Assembly: GCA_012031225.1 (NCBI GenBank)
Contig: JAAUTZ010000028.1
Span: forward strand, 3,130-39,260
DNA length: 36,131 nt
Direction: 5' to 3'
Source of the DNA: Chloroflexaceae bacterium
GTDB taxonomy: Bacteria; Chloroflexota; Chloroflexia; Chloroflexales; Chloroflexaceae
Shown here: piece after piece, positions 16,232 through 25,119 of the stretch
Position numbering within the stretch: the stretch's first letter is position 1
How the letters are laid out: every line of letters starts with the position of its first letter
Made by a program: the position numbers and the translations under genes
Notes under the pieces: generated by a model
Seen by the model: only the letters and a program-made list of their open reading frames with translations
The model's database searches: none
Told to the model about the DNA's origin: nothing

Positions 16232-18019
16232 CTACCGCTTGCGCCACGCCTGCGTGCGGGTGCGAATACTCCACGTTGCCACGCCATACAGCACGCGCAC
16301 ACCGATGCTGGTTGCCATAATGAGCACCGACATTGCGGCGGCTGAGGCCGTTACCCCTGCGTCATCCATGTTCACCACCGCCACTGCCGCGAGCGGGAGT
16401 GCGGGCGGGTACAAGAAAATCACCGCCGATACGGTGACCATCGCATTGACGAAGAAGTACATTGCAATCTCTAGCACGGCGGGTAGGCACACGGGCACAC
16501 TCACGCGCCAGAAGGTCTGGTAGAAGGGCACGCCCATCGAAGCCGAGACCGTCTCGAATTCCGCATCCATCTGCTTCAGGGCGGTTGAGGCGGTGAGGAA
16601 ACAGACGGTGTAGAAGTGAATGATATTGGCGATCACGAGAATTGCCATTGTGCCATACAGCCCATTGAGCGGATTGGGCACGCGCATCCCCAAGAAGTTG
16701 AAGGCGGGAATGTTGAAGAAGAAGATGTACGCCAAGCCAATGACTAGCCCCGGCAGCGCAACTGGCAGCATCGAGGCGAAGTAGATCGTTGAGCGGGCCC
16801 ACTCCAGCCGTTTGATCTTCTCAACGAGGTAGGCACTGATAAAGACGATCACCGTGCCGATGATAGCCGTGTAAAACGCCATGCGGACACTGTTCCAGTA
16901 AGCGGGATAGCCGCCGCCACTGACCCGCGAGAAGTCGTAGTGGCGCATGGTGAGGCTCATATCGTAAGGCCAAACATTGACTGTAGAAGCCAGCACCGCC
17001 GTACCGAGTGTGGCGAGGATCATGAAGCAGATCAGCGCACAGAAGATGAACATGCTGAGATCGAGCAGGCGGGTTGGTTTCGGTTGCAGCGGTACTGCCC
17101 GCGCACTGAGCAGGGCAACTTGGCGTTGTTGGGCGATGCGATCCAGAATGAATGCAAGTACTGTCGGGAGCAGGAGCAGGATGCTGACGGTCGAACCCAT
17201 CACGAAGTTCTGCTGCCCGATCACCTGCTTGTAAATATCGGTGGCGAGGACGTTGAAGCTACCGCCCACCACCTTTGGCACGCCGAAATCGGTGAATGCG
17301 AGGGTGAAGCAGACGAACGCGGCACTAATGATGCCGTAGCGCACACTCGGCAGCGTGACGGATGTGAAGGTGCGAAAGGGCGAGGAGCGCAGGGCCGTTG
17401 ATGCTTCGTAGAGGCGGGCATCAGCCAGCGAGAGCGCAACCGTCAAAATCAGCACGGCTTGCGGGAAGCAGAACAGCACCATACCGATGATGATGCCAGT
17501 CGGGCCATAGATGCCAATATCAAAGCCCGGTAGCACGCCAAAGAAGCCTTTGGTGATTAAGCCTTGATTGCCAAAGAGATAGATCAGCGCGATAGCATGC
17601 ACAAGCGAAGGTGCATAGAGCGGTAGCATGGCAATCACCATAAAGATGCTCTTGCCGGCAATCGCCGTGCGTGTAATCGCATAGGCAAAGCCAAAGCCCA
17701 GCACTACTGAGATGACCATGCTGGCAAGCCCAATGTACAGGCTATTGAAGAACGAGTTGAACAGGGCCGGTGTGCTGAAGTAGGTGATGTAGTTCTCGAA
17801 GCCAACAAACTCGCCCGCGCTATTGGTCAGGCTGCGCCACAGGATTTGCAGCAGGGGGAGGGCCACCGTCACGATCAGCCACAGCCCAGTCAGGGCGATC
17901 AAGCCGCGTGCCAGCCAATCTTCGCTGGTGATATTCTGGCGCACGCGCTGCGTCGCAAGCTGAGCCGTAGCCTCACTGCTCAGGGCGGCGGGTGGCGGCG
18001 TTAGGGATGTTTCACTCAT
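16232..18019 (-). CDS. ABC transporter permease, fused double-domain, 2-aminoethylphosphonate type
   Basis: The 595-residue protein contains two binding-protein-dependent permease domains in tandem, about twelve membrane segments in all. Each half has an EAA-type loop that contacts the ATPase: [18 protein letters not shown] in the first half and [18 protein letters not shown] in the second. The ferric-iron/phosphonate-type fused permease and its neighbours fit the putative 2-aminoethylphosphonate permease family (TIGR03262, PhnUV-like). Its ATG overlaps the ATPase stop by four bases. Because ferric-ion permeases have the same architecture, the substrate call rests on the neighbouring phnX and HpnW-like genes. 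Confidence 0.87.
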   Translation of the reverse strand: MSETSLTPPPAALSSEATAQLATQRVRQNITSEDWLARGLIALTGLWLIVTVALPLLQILWRSLTNSAGEFVGFENYITYFSTPALFNSFFNSLYIGLASMVISVVLGFGFAYAITRTAIAGKSIFMVIAMLPLYAPSLVHAIALIYLFGNQGLITKGFFGVLPGFDIGIYGPTGIIIGMVLFCFPQAVLILTVALSLADARLYEASTALRSSPFRTFTSVTLPSVRYGIISAAFVCFTLAFTDFGVPKVVGGSFNVLATDIYKQVIGQQNFVMGSTVSILLLLPTVLAFILDRIAQQRQVALLSARAVPLQPKPTRLLDLSMFIFCALICFMILATLGTAVLASTVNVWPYDMSLTMRHYDFSRVSGGGYPAYWNSVRMAFYTAIIGTVIVFISAYLVEKIKRLEWARSTIYFASMLPVALPGLVIGLAYIFFFNIPAFNFLGMRVPNPLNGLYGTMAILVIANIIHFYTVCFLTASTALKQMDAEFETVSASMGVPFYQTFWRVSVPVCLPAVLEIAMYFFVNAMVTVSAVIFLYPPALPLAAVAVVNMDDAGVTASAAAMSVLIMATSIGVRVLYGVATWSIRTRTQAWRKR

Positions 18020-19185
18020 GCGCTACCTCCCTCTGGAAAGACCTGCACCAACTCAGCCGGAACTTGCACTGCTACCTCTGCACCACTGACAAGCGGCATC
18101 ACACGGGCCGCCTCTGCGCCTACGTCAGCGAGCATGCGGGTCGGGGGGGTATCGGCGGTGGGGCTAGGCAGTTCGAGGCGCACGCGGTAGAATGCACCGA
18201 GAAACTCAACATCGCAGAGCCGCGCCATGCGCGTATCGCCCGTGCCGTTGGATATGCCCAGCAGGCGTACATCTTCGGGGCGGATGGCGACTTGCACCGG
18301 CGTACCAGTAGCGGCCCCATTCAGGGCATGCGGGAGGTGCAGATCAAAGCCTGCCGCCTGCACCCGCTGGCCCGCCGCAACGATCTCGCCACTGAGGAAG
18401 TTCATCACCCCGACAAAGTTGGCGACAAACGGGGTCTGTGGGTTGCGGTAGATCTCAAGCGGCGTGCCAATCTGAACGATCCGCCCCTGATCCATCACGA
18501 CAATCCGATCCGCCATTGAGAGGGCTTCTTCCTGATCGTGCGTCACCATAATTGTTGTCACGCCGATCCGCCGATGCAGCGCAGTGATCTCGGTGCGTAG
18601 GTTGGTGCGGACTTTGGCATCCAGCGCAGAAAGCGGCTCATCGAGCAGCAGCAAGCCCGGCGCCAGAGCCAGCGCACGCGCCAGCGCAATGCGTTGCTGC
18701 TGCCCACCCGAAAGCTGCGCGGGAAACTTTGGGCCTGCATCGGGCAAGCCGACCAGATCGAGCAGTTCTTGTACGCGCTGCTGCACCTGCTGGCGGCTCA
18801 TCTTCTCGTTCTCCAAGCCGTAGGCAATGTTTTGCGCGGCGGTCAAGTTGGGGAATAGCGCGTAGGACTGGAACACAATGCCGAAATCGCGCCGCGAGGG
18901 CGGCAGGCGGGATACGTCTACCCCATTCTGGATCACCTGTCCGGTGTTCTGCTCTTCCAATCCGGCAATGACCCGTAGCAGGGTAGTTTTGCCGCAGCCA
19001 CTGGGTCCGAGAAAACAGATGAACTCACCGGGTTCAATATCGAGGCTGACATCAGCAAGGGCAACAAATTTGCCAAAGGTCTTTGTAACCTTGCGTATCT
19101 GGAGATATGCGGATGCTACAGACGAAGGCGCGGGCGTGTGGGGCGCATGCCTAACAGACGCAGTGGCGGGGGGGCTTGCATTCAT
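18016..19185 (-). CDS. ABC transporter ATP-binding protein, 2-aminoethylphosphonate type
   Basis: The 389-residue ATPase has Walker [10 protein letters not shown] (60-68), signature [15 protein letters not shown], Walker [13 protein letters not shown] and the H-loop [11 protein letters not shown], followed by a C-terminal TOBE-like regulatory domain (about 270-389). The first 25 residues are a Pro/Ala-rich extension. AAGGAG five bases before ATG 19185 fixes the start; an upstream ATG at 19230 has no such site. It is separated from the binding-protein gene by 121 bases holding a stem-loop and overlaps the permease gene by four bases. It powers uptake through the fused permease. Confidence 0.92.
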   Translation of the reverse strand: MNASPPATASVRHAPHTPAPSSVASAYLQIRKVTKTFGKFVALADVSLDIEPGEFICFLGPSGCGKTTLLRVIAGLEEQNTGQVIQNGVDVSRLPPSRRDFGIVFQSYALFPNLTAAQNIAYGLENEKMSRQQVQQRVQELLDLVGLPDAGPKFPAQLSGGQQQRIALARALALAPGLLLLDEPLSALDAKVRTNLRTEITALHRRIGVTTIMVTHDQEEALSMADRIVVMDQGRIVQIGTPLEIYRNPQTPFVANFVGVMNFLSGEIVAAGQRVQAAGFDLHLPHALNGAATGTPVQVAIRPEDVRLLGISNGTGDTRMARLCDVEFLGAFYRVRLELPSPTADTPPTRMLADVGAEAARVMPLVSGAEVAVQVPAELVQVFPEGGSA

Positions 19186-19239
19186 CAGAACTCCTTCCGT
19201 CAAGATTAGTGAGTATATGCCTGCTGGCAATAAACCGAT

Positions 19240-19270
19240 GAGAGAGGCATTCTTGCGGAAAGCCTCTCTC
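19240..19270 (-). other. Intercistronic stem-loop between binding protein and ATPase genes
   Basis: GAGAGAGGC (19240-19248) and GCCTCTCTC (19262-19270) form a perfect nine-base stem with a 13-base loop. It lies between the binding-protein stop (19307) and the ATPase start (19185), where such hairpins commonly protect the more abundant binding-protein message or attenuate read-through. Confidence 0.65.
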
Positions 19271-19306
19271 TGGGCGGATCACATTTGCTGTGCTGTGCGC
19301 GTGAGC

Positions 19307-20425
19307 CTATTGCGGCTCCGATTTCGCGTCGAAGCGGGCGATCCACTCTTCGAGGATGCGCTCCCGATTGGTGGCGGCCCAATTGAAGTCATTCTCGATC
19401 AACTGCGCCACCGGATCGGTCGGGAACTCTGCGGCAATTGGTAGCCCCGTTGGGACAGAGGTGATCGAGTAGTTCTGGCCATAGAGTTGCATAATCTCAT
19501 CGCTGATCGCCCAATCGAGGAACGTCTGGGCGGCAGGCTTGATCGTGTCTTTCTTCACCAATGCATTGGCTTCCATGTCCCAGCCAGAGCCTTCAGTGGG
19601 GAACACCACTTCGATTGGCTCGCCGTCTTGCTTCTGCGAGATGCCTCGAAAATCGAAGGAGATGCCGATGGGGAATTCACCTGCACCTGCCATACGACAG
19701 GGCTTCGAGCCGGAATGGGTATACTGGGCCATGTTGGTGTGCATGGCATCGAGGAATTCCCAGCCGGCTTCCTCGCCCATCATTTGCAAGATGGCCGAGA
19801 CCGACAGGAAGCCTGTGCCCGACGAAGCCGGATTGGACATCACAATCGAGCCTTCATACACCGGATCGGTCAGGTCTTCCCACGAAGTTGGGATCGGCAA
19901 GCCCTTGGCTTCGGCTTCGATGGTATTGACACAGAAGGCCGACATCCAGACGGTGATACCGACCCACGTTGGGACTTCACGCGGGTCGCGGAAGCTGTCA
20001 GTGACACGCTCTAGCCCAGCCGGTGCATATGGCTCCAGCATGCCTTCCTGATCGGCGACGAGCAGGCTCGTTGCAGCCAAGCCCCAGATCACGTCGGCTT
20101 GGGGGTTGTCCTTCTCAGCTAGCAGGCGGGCGGTGATAATACCCGTTGAGTCGCGCACGATATTCAGATTGATGTTGGGGTATTCGGCTTCAAACAGTTT
20201 GCGATACTCAGCGATCTGGTCATCTTCGATAGCAGTGTAAATGACAATCGTGTCAGCCTCGCCACCACTGGCGGCAGGAGCTTCGGCAGCGGGTGCTTCG
20301 GCGGCAGGGGCTTCGGCAGCGGGTGCAGCCGCCGGAGCCGGAGCAGCGGCAGGCGCACCACCACATGCGGCAAGCAGGACGCTTAGCATCAGACCTAACA
20401 TGATCAACGTCGTATTCTTCAGCAT
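19307..20425 (-). CDS. Substrate-binding lipoprotein of the 2-aminoethylphosphonate ABC transporter
   Basis: The 372-residue protein begins with a lipoprotein signal peptide, [10 protein letters not shown] then LLAAC with the lipobox Cys at 21, followed by an Ala/Pro/Glu-rich linker to about residue 60. The rest is an iron/phosphonate-type extracellular binding domain: [42 protein letters not shown] and [18 protein letters not shown] are patterns I associate with 2-aminoethylphosphonate binding proteins (TIGR03261, PhnS2-like). GGGAGG before ATG 20425 fixes the start and excludes a 33-residue upstream extension. It is anchored outside the membrane and delivers ligand to the fused permease. 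Confidence 0.88.
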   Translation of the reverse strand: MLKNTTLIMLGLMLSVLLAACGGAPAAAPAPAAAPAAEAPAAEAPAAEAPAASGGEADTIVIYTAIEDDQIAEYRKLFEAEYPNINLNIVRDSTGIITARLLAEKDNPQADVIWGLAATSLLVADQEGMLEPYAPAGLERVTDSFRDPREVPTWVGITVWMSAFCVNTIEAEAKGLPIPTSWEDLTDPVYEGSIVMSNPASSGTGFLSVSAILQMMGEEAGWEFLDAMHTNMAQYTHSGSKPCRMAGAGEFPIGISFDFRGISQKQDGEPIEVVFPTEGSGWDMEANALVKKDTIKPAAQTFLDWAISDEIMQLYGQNYSITSVPTGLPIAAEFPTDPVAQLIENDFNWAATNRERILEEWIARFDAKSEPQ

Positions 20426-20496
20426 ACAATCCTCCCTGAATCCATTGTTACATACCCTTACACAGGCCATTCCAAACCGGTACGAACCATACCTAC

Positions 20497-20512
20497 CTGT
20501 TGTCCACCACAG
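20497..20512 (-). promoter_or_regulatory. Imperfect palindrome upstream of the binding-protein gene
   Basis: CTGTTGTCCACCACAG is a palindrome with 6 of 7 arm positions matching around a two-base centre, 72 bases before the binding-protein ATG. Its position suits an operator, but no regulator is encoded nearby and I could not place a consensus promoter with confidence. Confidence 0.3.
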
Positions 20513-20578
20513 CATAACCCGCACACAACGAAACCCCGCTGACGACCGTGCAGCGTGAGAATTGGTGCGGGGTGTATA

Positions 20579-20625
20579 GTGCCACGAGGCACGCCCATTC
20601 CACCTATCACTGTACGCGGAATGGG
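20579..20625 (-). other. Two adjacent stem-loops after phnX
   Basis: GTGCC-acga-GGCAC (20579-20592) abuts a larger hairpin, CCCATTCC (20594-20601) with GGAATGGG (20618-20625) and a 16-base loop. Both lie in the 262-base gap between phnX and the binding-protein gene. They may terminate or attenuate phnX transcription. I see nothing else coding in the gap. Confidence 0.5.
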
Positions 20626-20687
20626 TTAAGTCTGTGTTATGGTTGTGTTAAGATTTGAGGTAGGGACAAACCGGATTGAAGGATAGG

Positions 20688-21518
20688 CTAAGGCTTCTCG
20701 CCGCGCTGCACGGCGGCCGCAAGGGTATCGAGCACGGCGGGCACATCGGCAATGCTCTCGACAACCGCGTGGGATCCCGCCTGTAGGAATTGCTGCCGGA
20801 TCTGGGCAAGGCGGGCGGCGAGGGCCTCCGGTGCAAGGGCAGCTTGCTCATCGGGCAGTAGCCCCAGTTCATTGCCGGTGCGGGTCAACCCAATCGTCCA
20901 GACCCCCGCATTCAGCCCCTCGCTAATGTCCGGCAGCGTATCGCCCACCTTGACGATAGCTTCCATTGGATAGACCCCTAACTGCATCGCATTCTGAAAG
21001 ATCATCCATGGGGCGGGGCGGCCTGCGGCGACTTGATCGGGGCATACCAGCGCATCGGGGGTGTAGCCCTGTGCGCTGGCAAGCGGCAGGAGGGCCTGCA
21101 TCATAGCCTGATTGTAGCCCGTCGTGGAGCCGATCTTGAGGTGGCGGGCCCGGCACGCAGCTAGGGTTTCGAGCGTGCCGGGAATGAGGGTGGCATACTC
21201 ACCGATCAACTCGGCTTGGATTGCAGTAAGTTGCTGGTAAAGTGACTCTACATCGGATTCAGTCCATGCACGTTGGTGCTGCGCTTGCCACTGCTGGCGA
21301 ATTGACTCAAGCTGGAGGATGGTGCGAATATGATCGCGTTTGTGCAAGCCCATTGGGATGCGGGCTTGGGCAGTGGTGATACGCAAGCCGTGCTGCTCAA
21401 AGAGTTGCAACAGGGCGGCAATCGGGGCGTAGCTGCCATAGTCGAGTGTAGTGCCCGCCCAATCAAAAATGACCGCTTGCAACGGGCCGCGATAGCTGCG
21501 CCGAAAGTAGAAATCCAT
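20688..21518 (-). CDS. phnX: Phosphonoacetaldehyde hydrolase (phosphonatase)
   Basis: PhnX hydrolyses the C-P bond of phosphonoacetaldehyde to acetaldehyde and phosphate. The 276-residue HAD protein has the nucleophile D19 in FDWAGTTLDYGSYAP, the PhnX-specific cap Lys (K60 in PMGLHKRDHI) that forms the Schiff base with substrate, GSTTGYNQAMM, and KVGDTLPDISEG for the metal-binding acidic residues. These fit classical PhnX rather than the PhnX-like TIGR03351 group. GGAG nine bases before ATG 21518 is a better start than ATG 21539. It is the promoter-proximal gene of the minus-strand phosphonate cluster, 262 bases ahead of the binding-protein gene. Confidence 0.95.
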   Translation of the reverse strand: MDFYFRRSYRGPLQAVIFDWAGTTLDYGSYAPIAALLQLFEQHGLRITTAQARIPMGLHKRDHIRTILQLESIRQQWQAQHQRAWTESDVESLYQQLTAIQAELIGEYATLIPGTLETLAACRARHLKIGSTTGYNQAMMQALLPLASAQGYTPDALVCPDQVAAGRPAPWMIFQNAMQLGVYPMEAIVKVGDTLPDISEGLNAGVWTIGLTRTGNELGLLPDEQAALAPEALAARLAQIRQQFLQAGSHAVVESIADVPAVLDTLAAAVQRGEKP

Positions 21519-21546
21519 CGTGCTAGGCTCCTTCTGCATTACCCTC

Positions 21547-21568
21547 GTTGGGCCGATTTTGGCTCAAC
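21547..21568 (-). promoter_or_regulatory. Inverted repeat in the phnX leader
   Basis: GTTGGGCC (21547-21554) pairs with GGCTCAAC (21561-21568) around a six-base loop, with one G-T wobble. A TACAAT box on the minus strand lies just upstream at 21583-21578, so the repeat would sit at or just after a transcript start: an operator, or the terminator of the preceding beta-helix gene. Confidence 0.35.
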
Positions 21569-21605
21569 ATTGGGGCTATTGTACCCGACTTGGCCCAGCT
21601 GCTGG

Positions 21606-24203
21606 TTACCGCCGCACCACCGCCGGCAAGTATTGGCGGAAGCTCGGCACGTCGGAGCCAAATTCAAATGCACCCACATCGCACGCGCTGCCCACCGTGC
21701 GCGGTGCGCCGCGAGCATCCCGGGCCGCACAGGTGGCCGGCGTGCCCGCATCAATGCCGATGCTGCCCTCCAGCAGGGCCACCGTCGGCACGCGCCCGCC
21801 GTTGTTGGCTGGTGCGGCGTAGCGTGGCTCGGCAATAGTTGCGCTAGCGGTGCAGTCGCGGTCATTCGTGCTGCCAGTTTTGGCCGGGAACTGGATCACC
21901 GTGCCTGTCTGCTGGAGCGTGGTGCGGCAATTCTGGAAGATGCCCCAGCTATTGCCTTCATTGTCGGCGGTGTTGTGGGCAATGATCGAGTTGCTAAGTT
22001 GGGAGTCTTGCAGATCATACAGCCCGCCGCCATTCGCTCCGGCGTGGTTCCGCAAGATCGTGCAGTGGTTGCAGCCTAATACACCCGCGCCCCCAATCCC
22101 GCCGCCGTAGCCGCCCGTGCCGGTGCTTGGCTCGGCGCGGTTGCCATACACGGTCACATTGGTCAGGCTAGCAACACCGGTGCGGGTTAGGTAGAAACCG
22201 CCCCCAGCATTGCGGGCGATGTTATTCAGGAAGGTGGTATCACGCATGGTCAGGGGCACGTTGCCATGAATCAGCCCGCCCCCATTGGCGGCCCCGCTAT
22301 TGTTGGGGCTAATGCTGTTGCCCTCAAACAGCAGCCCTTCCATCGTGGCGGTATCGGGCGGGTAAAGCCAACTGTATACCCCGCCACCCTCGCCCGCCCC
22401 GCGATTGTTGCGGATGATCGTATTACGCAGGATAAACTCGCCCCCGACGGTGCCGTCACGGCTATCGCTTGCACCATCAAGATAGATTGCCCCGCCAAAG
22501 CCGAAGCCGGCGGGCCCGCCTGCCGTGCTGTCGTTGTCCTCAAACAGCGAGTTTTCAATCGTGAGGGCGGCATTGGTGATGTTAACTGCTCCACCGTTTG
22601 CGCCACGATTGCTGCGGAACACACTCTCACGGATGATGACAGGTGATTTATCGCTGTAGATTGCCCCCGCCCCAAACTCGATTAAGCCCGCCGTGCCGTC
22701 GTTATTCTCAAAGGTACTCTTGAGAACGGTGAGGCGGCTGCGCGAAATGGCATAGATCGCCCCGCCGCGCCCATCGGCGGCTTTGCCATCACGCAGGGTC
22801 AGGTTCTGCACGACGAGGTGCTGGCCCATCTCGACAGCAAAGATGCGCGTGCGCCCGGCACCACTCAGGGTGATCTGCCCGCCGCCATCTATGTTGGTGT
22901 CCTGCGTAATCCGCATCTCCGCGCTCAGCGTGATCGTATGAGGAGCCGCGCCGCAGTTGAAGCTGATTGCGCCACTGCGAGCCACAGCTGCCTGTAGGGC
23001 CGCCGCGGTGCAGCTTGCAGGCGTGCCTGTGCCAACCACATTGCCGACATTGGGCGGCGTGCTTCCGGCGGCAAGCTCCACCGCGCCGCTATCGCACCTA
23101 GCCTGCTCGTCACCGTTGGTGGGGCGCGGGCTGCCGCGTTGATCGGTGGGCGGGCACTGCTCGGTAATGCCGCCATCAATCGCGGGGCTGCCTTGTCCGG
23201 GTAGCATGGTCAAGGTGACCCCGCCATTCGCGGCGAGCGGTGCAAGCAGCGGATCGGCGGTGCGGATCGCTGGGCCGCAGGTGTTACCCGGAAACTGAAG
23301 ATTGCCGCCGAGATTGGTGATTGTTCCCGCACAATTCTCGCGTGCGCCACTCAGGTCATTTGACATAATCGTGTTGGCGGCGGCAAGCGTGCCTTGACTG
23401 TTGAAGATGCCCGCCGCGTATTCGCTGGCCCGGTTGGCGGCAAAGGTACTGGCAATGATCGTCGTGGTGGTACGGCGGCTATACAGTGCGCCACTATTCA
23501 CGGCACTATTCGCGGCAAGGGTGCTGTTGACAATCAGCAGCGCCTGCGTCGCGCCACCACTGCCGCCCGCCGAGATCGCCCCGCCGATGTTGGCGGTATT
23601 GGCGGTGAAGGTGCTGGCTTCAACCGTCATGCTTATACGCGGGCGGTTTTCGTGGTAGTAGTTGATCGCCCCGCCACCTTCCGTCGCGGTATTGTTGGCA
23701 AAGGTGCTGTTGCGGATCGTCGCGGTGCCAACGCCGTTGTAGAGTGCGCCGCCGCTCCGGGCGCGGTTGCCTGTTAGCACCACCCCATCAAGCGTAACGA
23801 CCCCGCCATTGTTGTTGATTGCGCCGCCGTTGCCCGTGCCCGCATTGCCGCCGCTCAGGGTGATCGCCGTGAGCGTGAGCTGCCCGTTGCTGCTGACGCT
23901 GAACAAGCGCGTGGCATTGTCCCCATCGAGCGTGACTGCCCCGCCACCATTGATGGTTGTGGCTGTGGTAATATTCAGGGCACGGGTGATGCGGATCGTG
24001 TGTGGAGCAGTACCGCAGTTGAAGGTAAGTGTACCGCCGCCGCTCAAAGCAGCAGTGAGGCTGGCTTCGGTGCAACTAGCGGGTGTGCCTGTGCCGACAG
24101 TTCCGGCGGCAGCGGCAGGAGTTCCCCCCGTGCCGAGCCAGCCAATCAAACAGATCGCGCAGAGTAGCCCGCGCCAAAATACAAGTCGTCGTGTATGGTG
24201 CAT
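21606..24203 (-). CDS. Secreted right-handed beta-helix protein with polymorphic (Pmp-like) repeats
   Basis: The 865-residue protein has an N-terminal signal peptide (hydrophobic core GLLCAICLIGWLG, likely cleavage after the AAAA near residue 33). Two long modules follow, each opening with GTGTPASCT and then FNCG and PHTI, separated near residue 390. Both are full of GGAI/GGGxY and SxFxxN repeats typical of chlamydial-Pmp-like parallel beta-helices. The C-terminus is SFRQYLPAVVRR, resembling the YLPLV-R tails I recall on many secreted Chloroflexota proteins. No autotransporter barrel is present. Paired cysteines recur in each module. Probable surface or extracellular protein; ligand unknown. 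ATG 24203 is preferred (GGGGA seven bases upstream). Confidence 0.85.
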   Translation of the reverse strand: MHHTRRLVFWRGLLCAICLIGWLGTGGTPAAAAGTVGTGTPASCTEASLTAALSGGGTLTFNCGTAPHTIRITRALNITTATTINGGGAVTLDGDNATRLFSVSSNGQLTLTAITLSGGNAGTGNGGAINNNGGVVTLDGVVLTGNRARSGGALYNGVGTATIRNSTFANNTATEGGGAINYYHENRPRISMTVEASTFTANTANIGGAISAGGSGGATQALLIVNSTLAANSAVNSGALYSRRTTTTIIASTFAANRASEYAAGIFNSQGTLAAANTIMSNDLSGARENCAGTITNLGGNLQFPGNTCGPAIRTADPLLAPLAANGGVTLTMLPGQGSPAIDGGITEQCPPTDQRGSPRPTNGDEQARCDSGAVELAAGSTPPNVGNVVGTGTPASCTAAALQAAVARSGAISFNCGAAPHTITLSAEMRITQDTNIDGGGQITLSGAGRTRIFAVEMGQHLVVQNLTLRDGKAADGRGGAIYAISRSRLTVLKSTFENNDGTAGLIEFGAGAIYSDKSPVIIRESVFRSNRGANGGAVNITNAALTIENSLFEDNDSTAGGPAGFGFGGAIYLDGASDSRDGTVGGEFILRNTIIRNNRGAGEGGGVYSWLYPPDTATMEGLLFEGNSISPNNSGAANGGGLIHGNVPLTMRDTTFLNNIARNAGGGFYLTRTGVASLTNVTVYGNRAEPSTGTGGYGGGIGGAGVLGCNHCTILRNHAGANGGGLYDLQDSQLSNSIIAHNTADNEGNSWGIFQNCRTTLQQTGTVIQFPAKTGSTNDRDCTASATIAEPRYAAPANNGGRVPTVALLEGSIGIDAGTPATCAARDARGAPRTVGSACDVGAFEFGSDVPSFRQYLPAVVRR

Positions 24204-24344
24204 ATCCTGTTCCCCTACAGTAAATGCGAATCTATTCAACCGCAAGTTTCTGCTGGTATCATAGCAGAGGCAACTCGCTTTAGCTATGGGTCAAGAGTCC
24301 TGAGATAAATAGGGATCAGATGTCCGGTGGCGGGGATGGCATCG

Positions 24345-24380
24345 CACGAAGGGCACGAAGGGCACGAAAGACACGAGGGA
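24345..24380 (+). repeat. Four 9-bp tandem units (CACGAAGGG type) at the mobA 5' end
   Basis: Four successive nine-base units: CACGAAGGG twice, CACGAAAGA, CACGAGGGA. In one frame they encode HEG HEG HER HEG. Related units occur just before the mobA stop (25054-25071). Confidence 0.8.
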
Positions 24381-24393
24381 CACAACGCACAGC

Positions 24394-25077
24394 ACAACCG
24401 GCATTATCCTAGCGGGCGGGCAGAGCCGCCGGATGGGGCAGGACAAACGCCGCCTGCGCCTGTGGGGGCCAACTGCGCCAACCCTGCTAGAGCATACCTG
24501 CGCCGTGCTGACCCCGCTCTGCACGGCTACGCTCGTGGTATTTGCCGATGCGGAGGATGCGGCGGCGTGGCACTTGCCGGGCATACAGGCCGTGTGGGAT
24601 GCCGCCCCCGATGCGGGGGTGCCCGCCGCGCTGGTAGCGGGCTTGCAGGCGATGGCTACGCCGCACGCGCTGGTGGTTGCCGCCGATCTGCCCCTGCTCA
24701 ATGCGGCTCTGCTCACCGCGCTGCGCGACGATCCACGCCCGTGCGATCTGCTCGTGCCGCGTGCCCTGCACACCCGCACCCGCAATGCGTGGCACGCCGA
24801 ACCACTCCACGCCCGCTATGCCCAAAGCTGTCTGCCGATGTTGCAGGCGATGGTGGCGCGGGGGCAGCGGCGCATCACCGATCTATTGGCGCAGGTGCAG
24901 GTGGCGTGGTTTGAGCCGGAGCAGACACGCCAATCCGATCCGCACGGGTATTCGTTCCTGAATATCAACACCCCGTCTGATCTCGCACAGCTACAGGCTG
25001 TGCTACACTATAATCCTGAACCAAATACGTTTCAAAGGTCAGAGAAGACAGACCACGAAGAACACGAAGGTAGGTGA
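24394..25077 (+). CDS. mobA: Molybdenum cofactor guanylyltransferase, MobA-like, start codon not evident
   Basis: MobA transfers GMP to molybdopterin to make the guanine dinucleotide cofactor. The frame contains the family loop TGIILAGGQSRRMGQDKRR, then VVAADLPLLN with the metal-binding Asp, and FLNINTPSDL. The first in-frame ATG (24433) would remove the LAGG half of the nucleotide-binding loop, and between the in-frame stop at 24310 and that ATG there is no ATG, GTG or TTG. The given start is the approximate start of homology; initiation might use a rare ATT/ATC (24403/24406) or the gene may be damaged. The C-terminal TDHEEHEGR is repeat-derived. It precedes a molybdopterin oxidoreductase that would need the cofactor. 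Confidence 0.75.
   Translation, partial: TTGIILAGGQSRRMGQDKRRLRLWGPTAPTLLEHTCAVLTPLCTATLVVFADAEDAAAWHLPGIQAVWDAAPDAGVPAALVAGLQAMATPHALVVAADLPLLNAALLTALRDDPRPCDLLVPRALHTRTRNAWHAEPLHARYAQSCLPMLQAMVARGQRRITDLLAQVQVAWFEPEQTRQSDPHGYSFLNINTPSDLAQLQAVLHYNPEPNTFQRSEKTDHEEHEGR
25054..25071 (+). repeat. Two 9-bp units (CACGAAGAA type) at the mobA 3' end
   Basis: CACGAAGAA and CACGAAGGT follow one another and encode the HEEHEG tail of the mobA frame. They belong to the same family as the units at 24345-24380. Confidence 0.7.
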
Positions 25078-25119
25078 CTAGGTGAGTCAGTTGTAATCCG
25101 TGACACCCGCCACGCACCA

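Noticed and set aside
16232-20425. Ferric iron ABC transporter
   Set aside because: The architecture is shared with iron transporters, but phnX, the HpnW-like oxidase and binding-protein motifs point to an aminophosphonate.
21606-24203. Autotransporter or true chlamydial Pmp
   Set aside because: The repeats are Pmp-like but there is no C-terminal beta-barrel, and the last residues form a short YLP-type tail.
24327-24914. Plus-strand open frame starting MAGMASHEGHEGHERHEGH
   Set aside because: It is translated from the 9-mer repeat and then runs out of frame through mobA. Kept only as a possible entry route for mobA translation.
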